Assembly: GCF_901212495.1 (NCBI RefSeq)
Contig: NZ_CAAKNY010000083.1
Location: 4,598 to 19,678, forward strand
DNA length: 15,081 nucleotides
Reading direction: 5' to 3'
Source of the DNA: Collinsella aerofaciens
GTDB lineage: Bacteria > Actinomycetota > Coriobacteriia > Coriobacteriales > Coriobacteriaceae
Both the position numbers and the translations under genes were made by a program. The notes beneath the pieces were generated by a model, which ran no database searches, had not been told where the DNA came from, and saw only the letters and a program-made list of their open reading frames with translations. Below are positions 15,053-15,081 of this stretch, piece by piece; position 1 is the first letter of the stretch; every line of letters starts with the position of its first letter.

Positions 15053-15081
15053 TAGTCATTGGGGACGTTCTTAAATGACTA
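15053..15081. repeat. Inverted repeat cut by the window end
   Basis: TAGTCATT (15053-15060) and AATGACTA (15074-15081) are perfect inverted copies around GGGGACGTTCTTA. The central GGGACGTTC is shared with the repeat at 12642-12678. The second arm ends at the last base of the window, so the element probably continues beyond it. Confidence 0.6.

Overview
The window looks like a chromosomal segment of a high-GC gut Actinobacterium of the class Coriobacteriia, most likely Collinsella or a close relative. This is inferred from the GC-rich codon use, the gene families and the general feel of the proteins; no rRNA or other decisive marker is present. All long genes look native, with similar composition. 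There is no integrase, transposase or CRISPR array.

Layout. (1) 102-2543: a large soluble orphan protein with TPR-like repeats near its C-terminus. (2) 2544-3162: a gene-free stretch of over 600 bp. It holds a 20-bp inverted repeat, a tRNA-Ser(GCU) gene with promoter and terminator, and a hairpin-rich element bounded by inverted pieces of the tRNA 3' end. The tRNA tail plus terminator is repeated about 190 bp downstream. (3) 3163-6660: a secreted serine D,D-carboxypeptidase on the minus strand, divergent from a response regulator/histidine kinase pair that closely resembles VanR/VanS in its signalling domains but has a different, multi-pass sensor. (4) 6671-9860: pstB followed by a PhoB-type regulator and a PhoR-type kinase, a phosphate module without pstSCA or phoU. 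A rho-independent terminator closes it. (5) 10038-12642: a polysaccharide-control trio (Wzz/YveK-like chain-length protein, BY-kinase, PHP-type tyrosine phosphatase) followed by a GNAT acetyltransferase, with no glycosyltransferases in the window. (6) 12728-14870: htpG (Hsp90), whose best start lies in a different frame from the body of the gene. The two frames meet at a run of eight A. (7) 14871-15081: two strong hairpin structures and the start of another inverted repeat.

The common theme is envelope and stress control: two complete two-component systems (one VanRS-like beside a peptidoglycan carboxypeptidase, one phosphate-type beside pstB), a phosphotyrosine switch for surface polysaccharide, and a chaperone. 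The observations most worth a second look are the A8 frameshift site at the start of htpG, the tRNA-derived multi-hairpin element at 2894-3029, and the VanRS-like pair paired with an S11 carboxypeptidase. I recognise no wholly new multi-gene system here.
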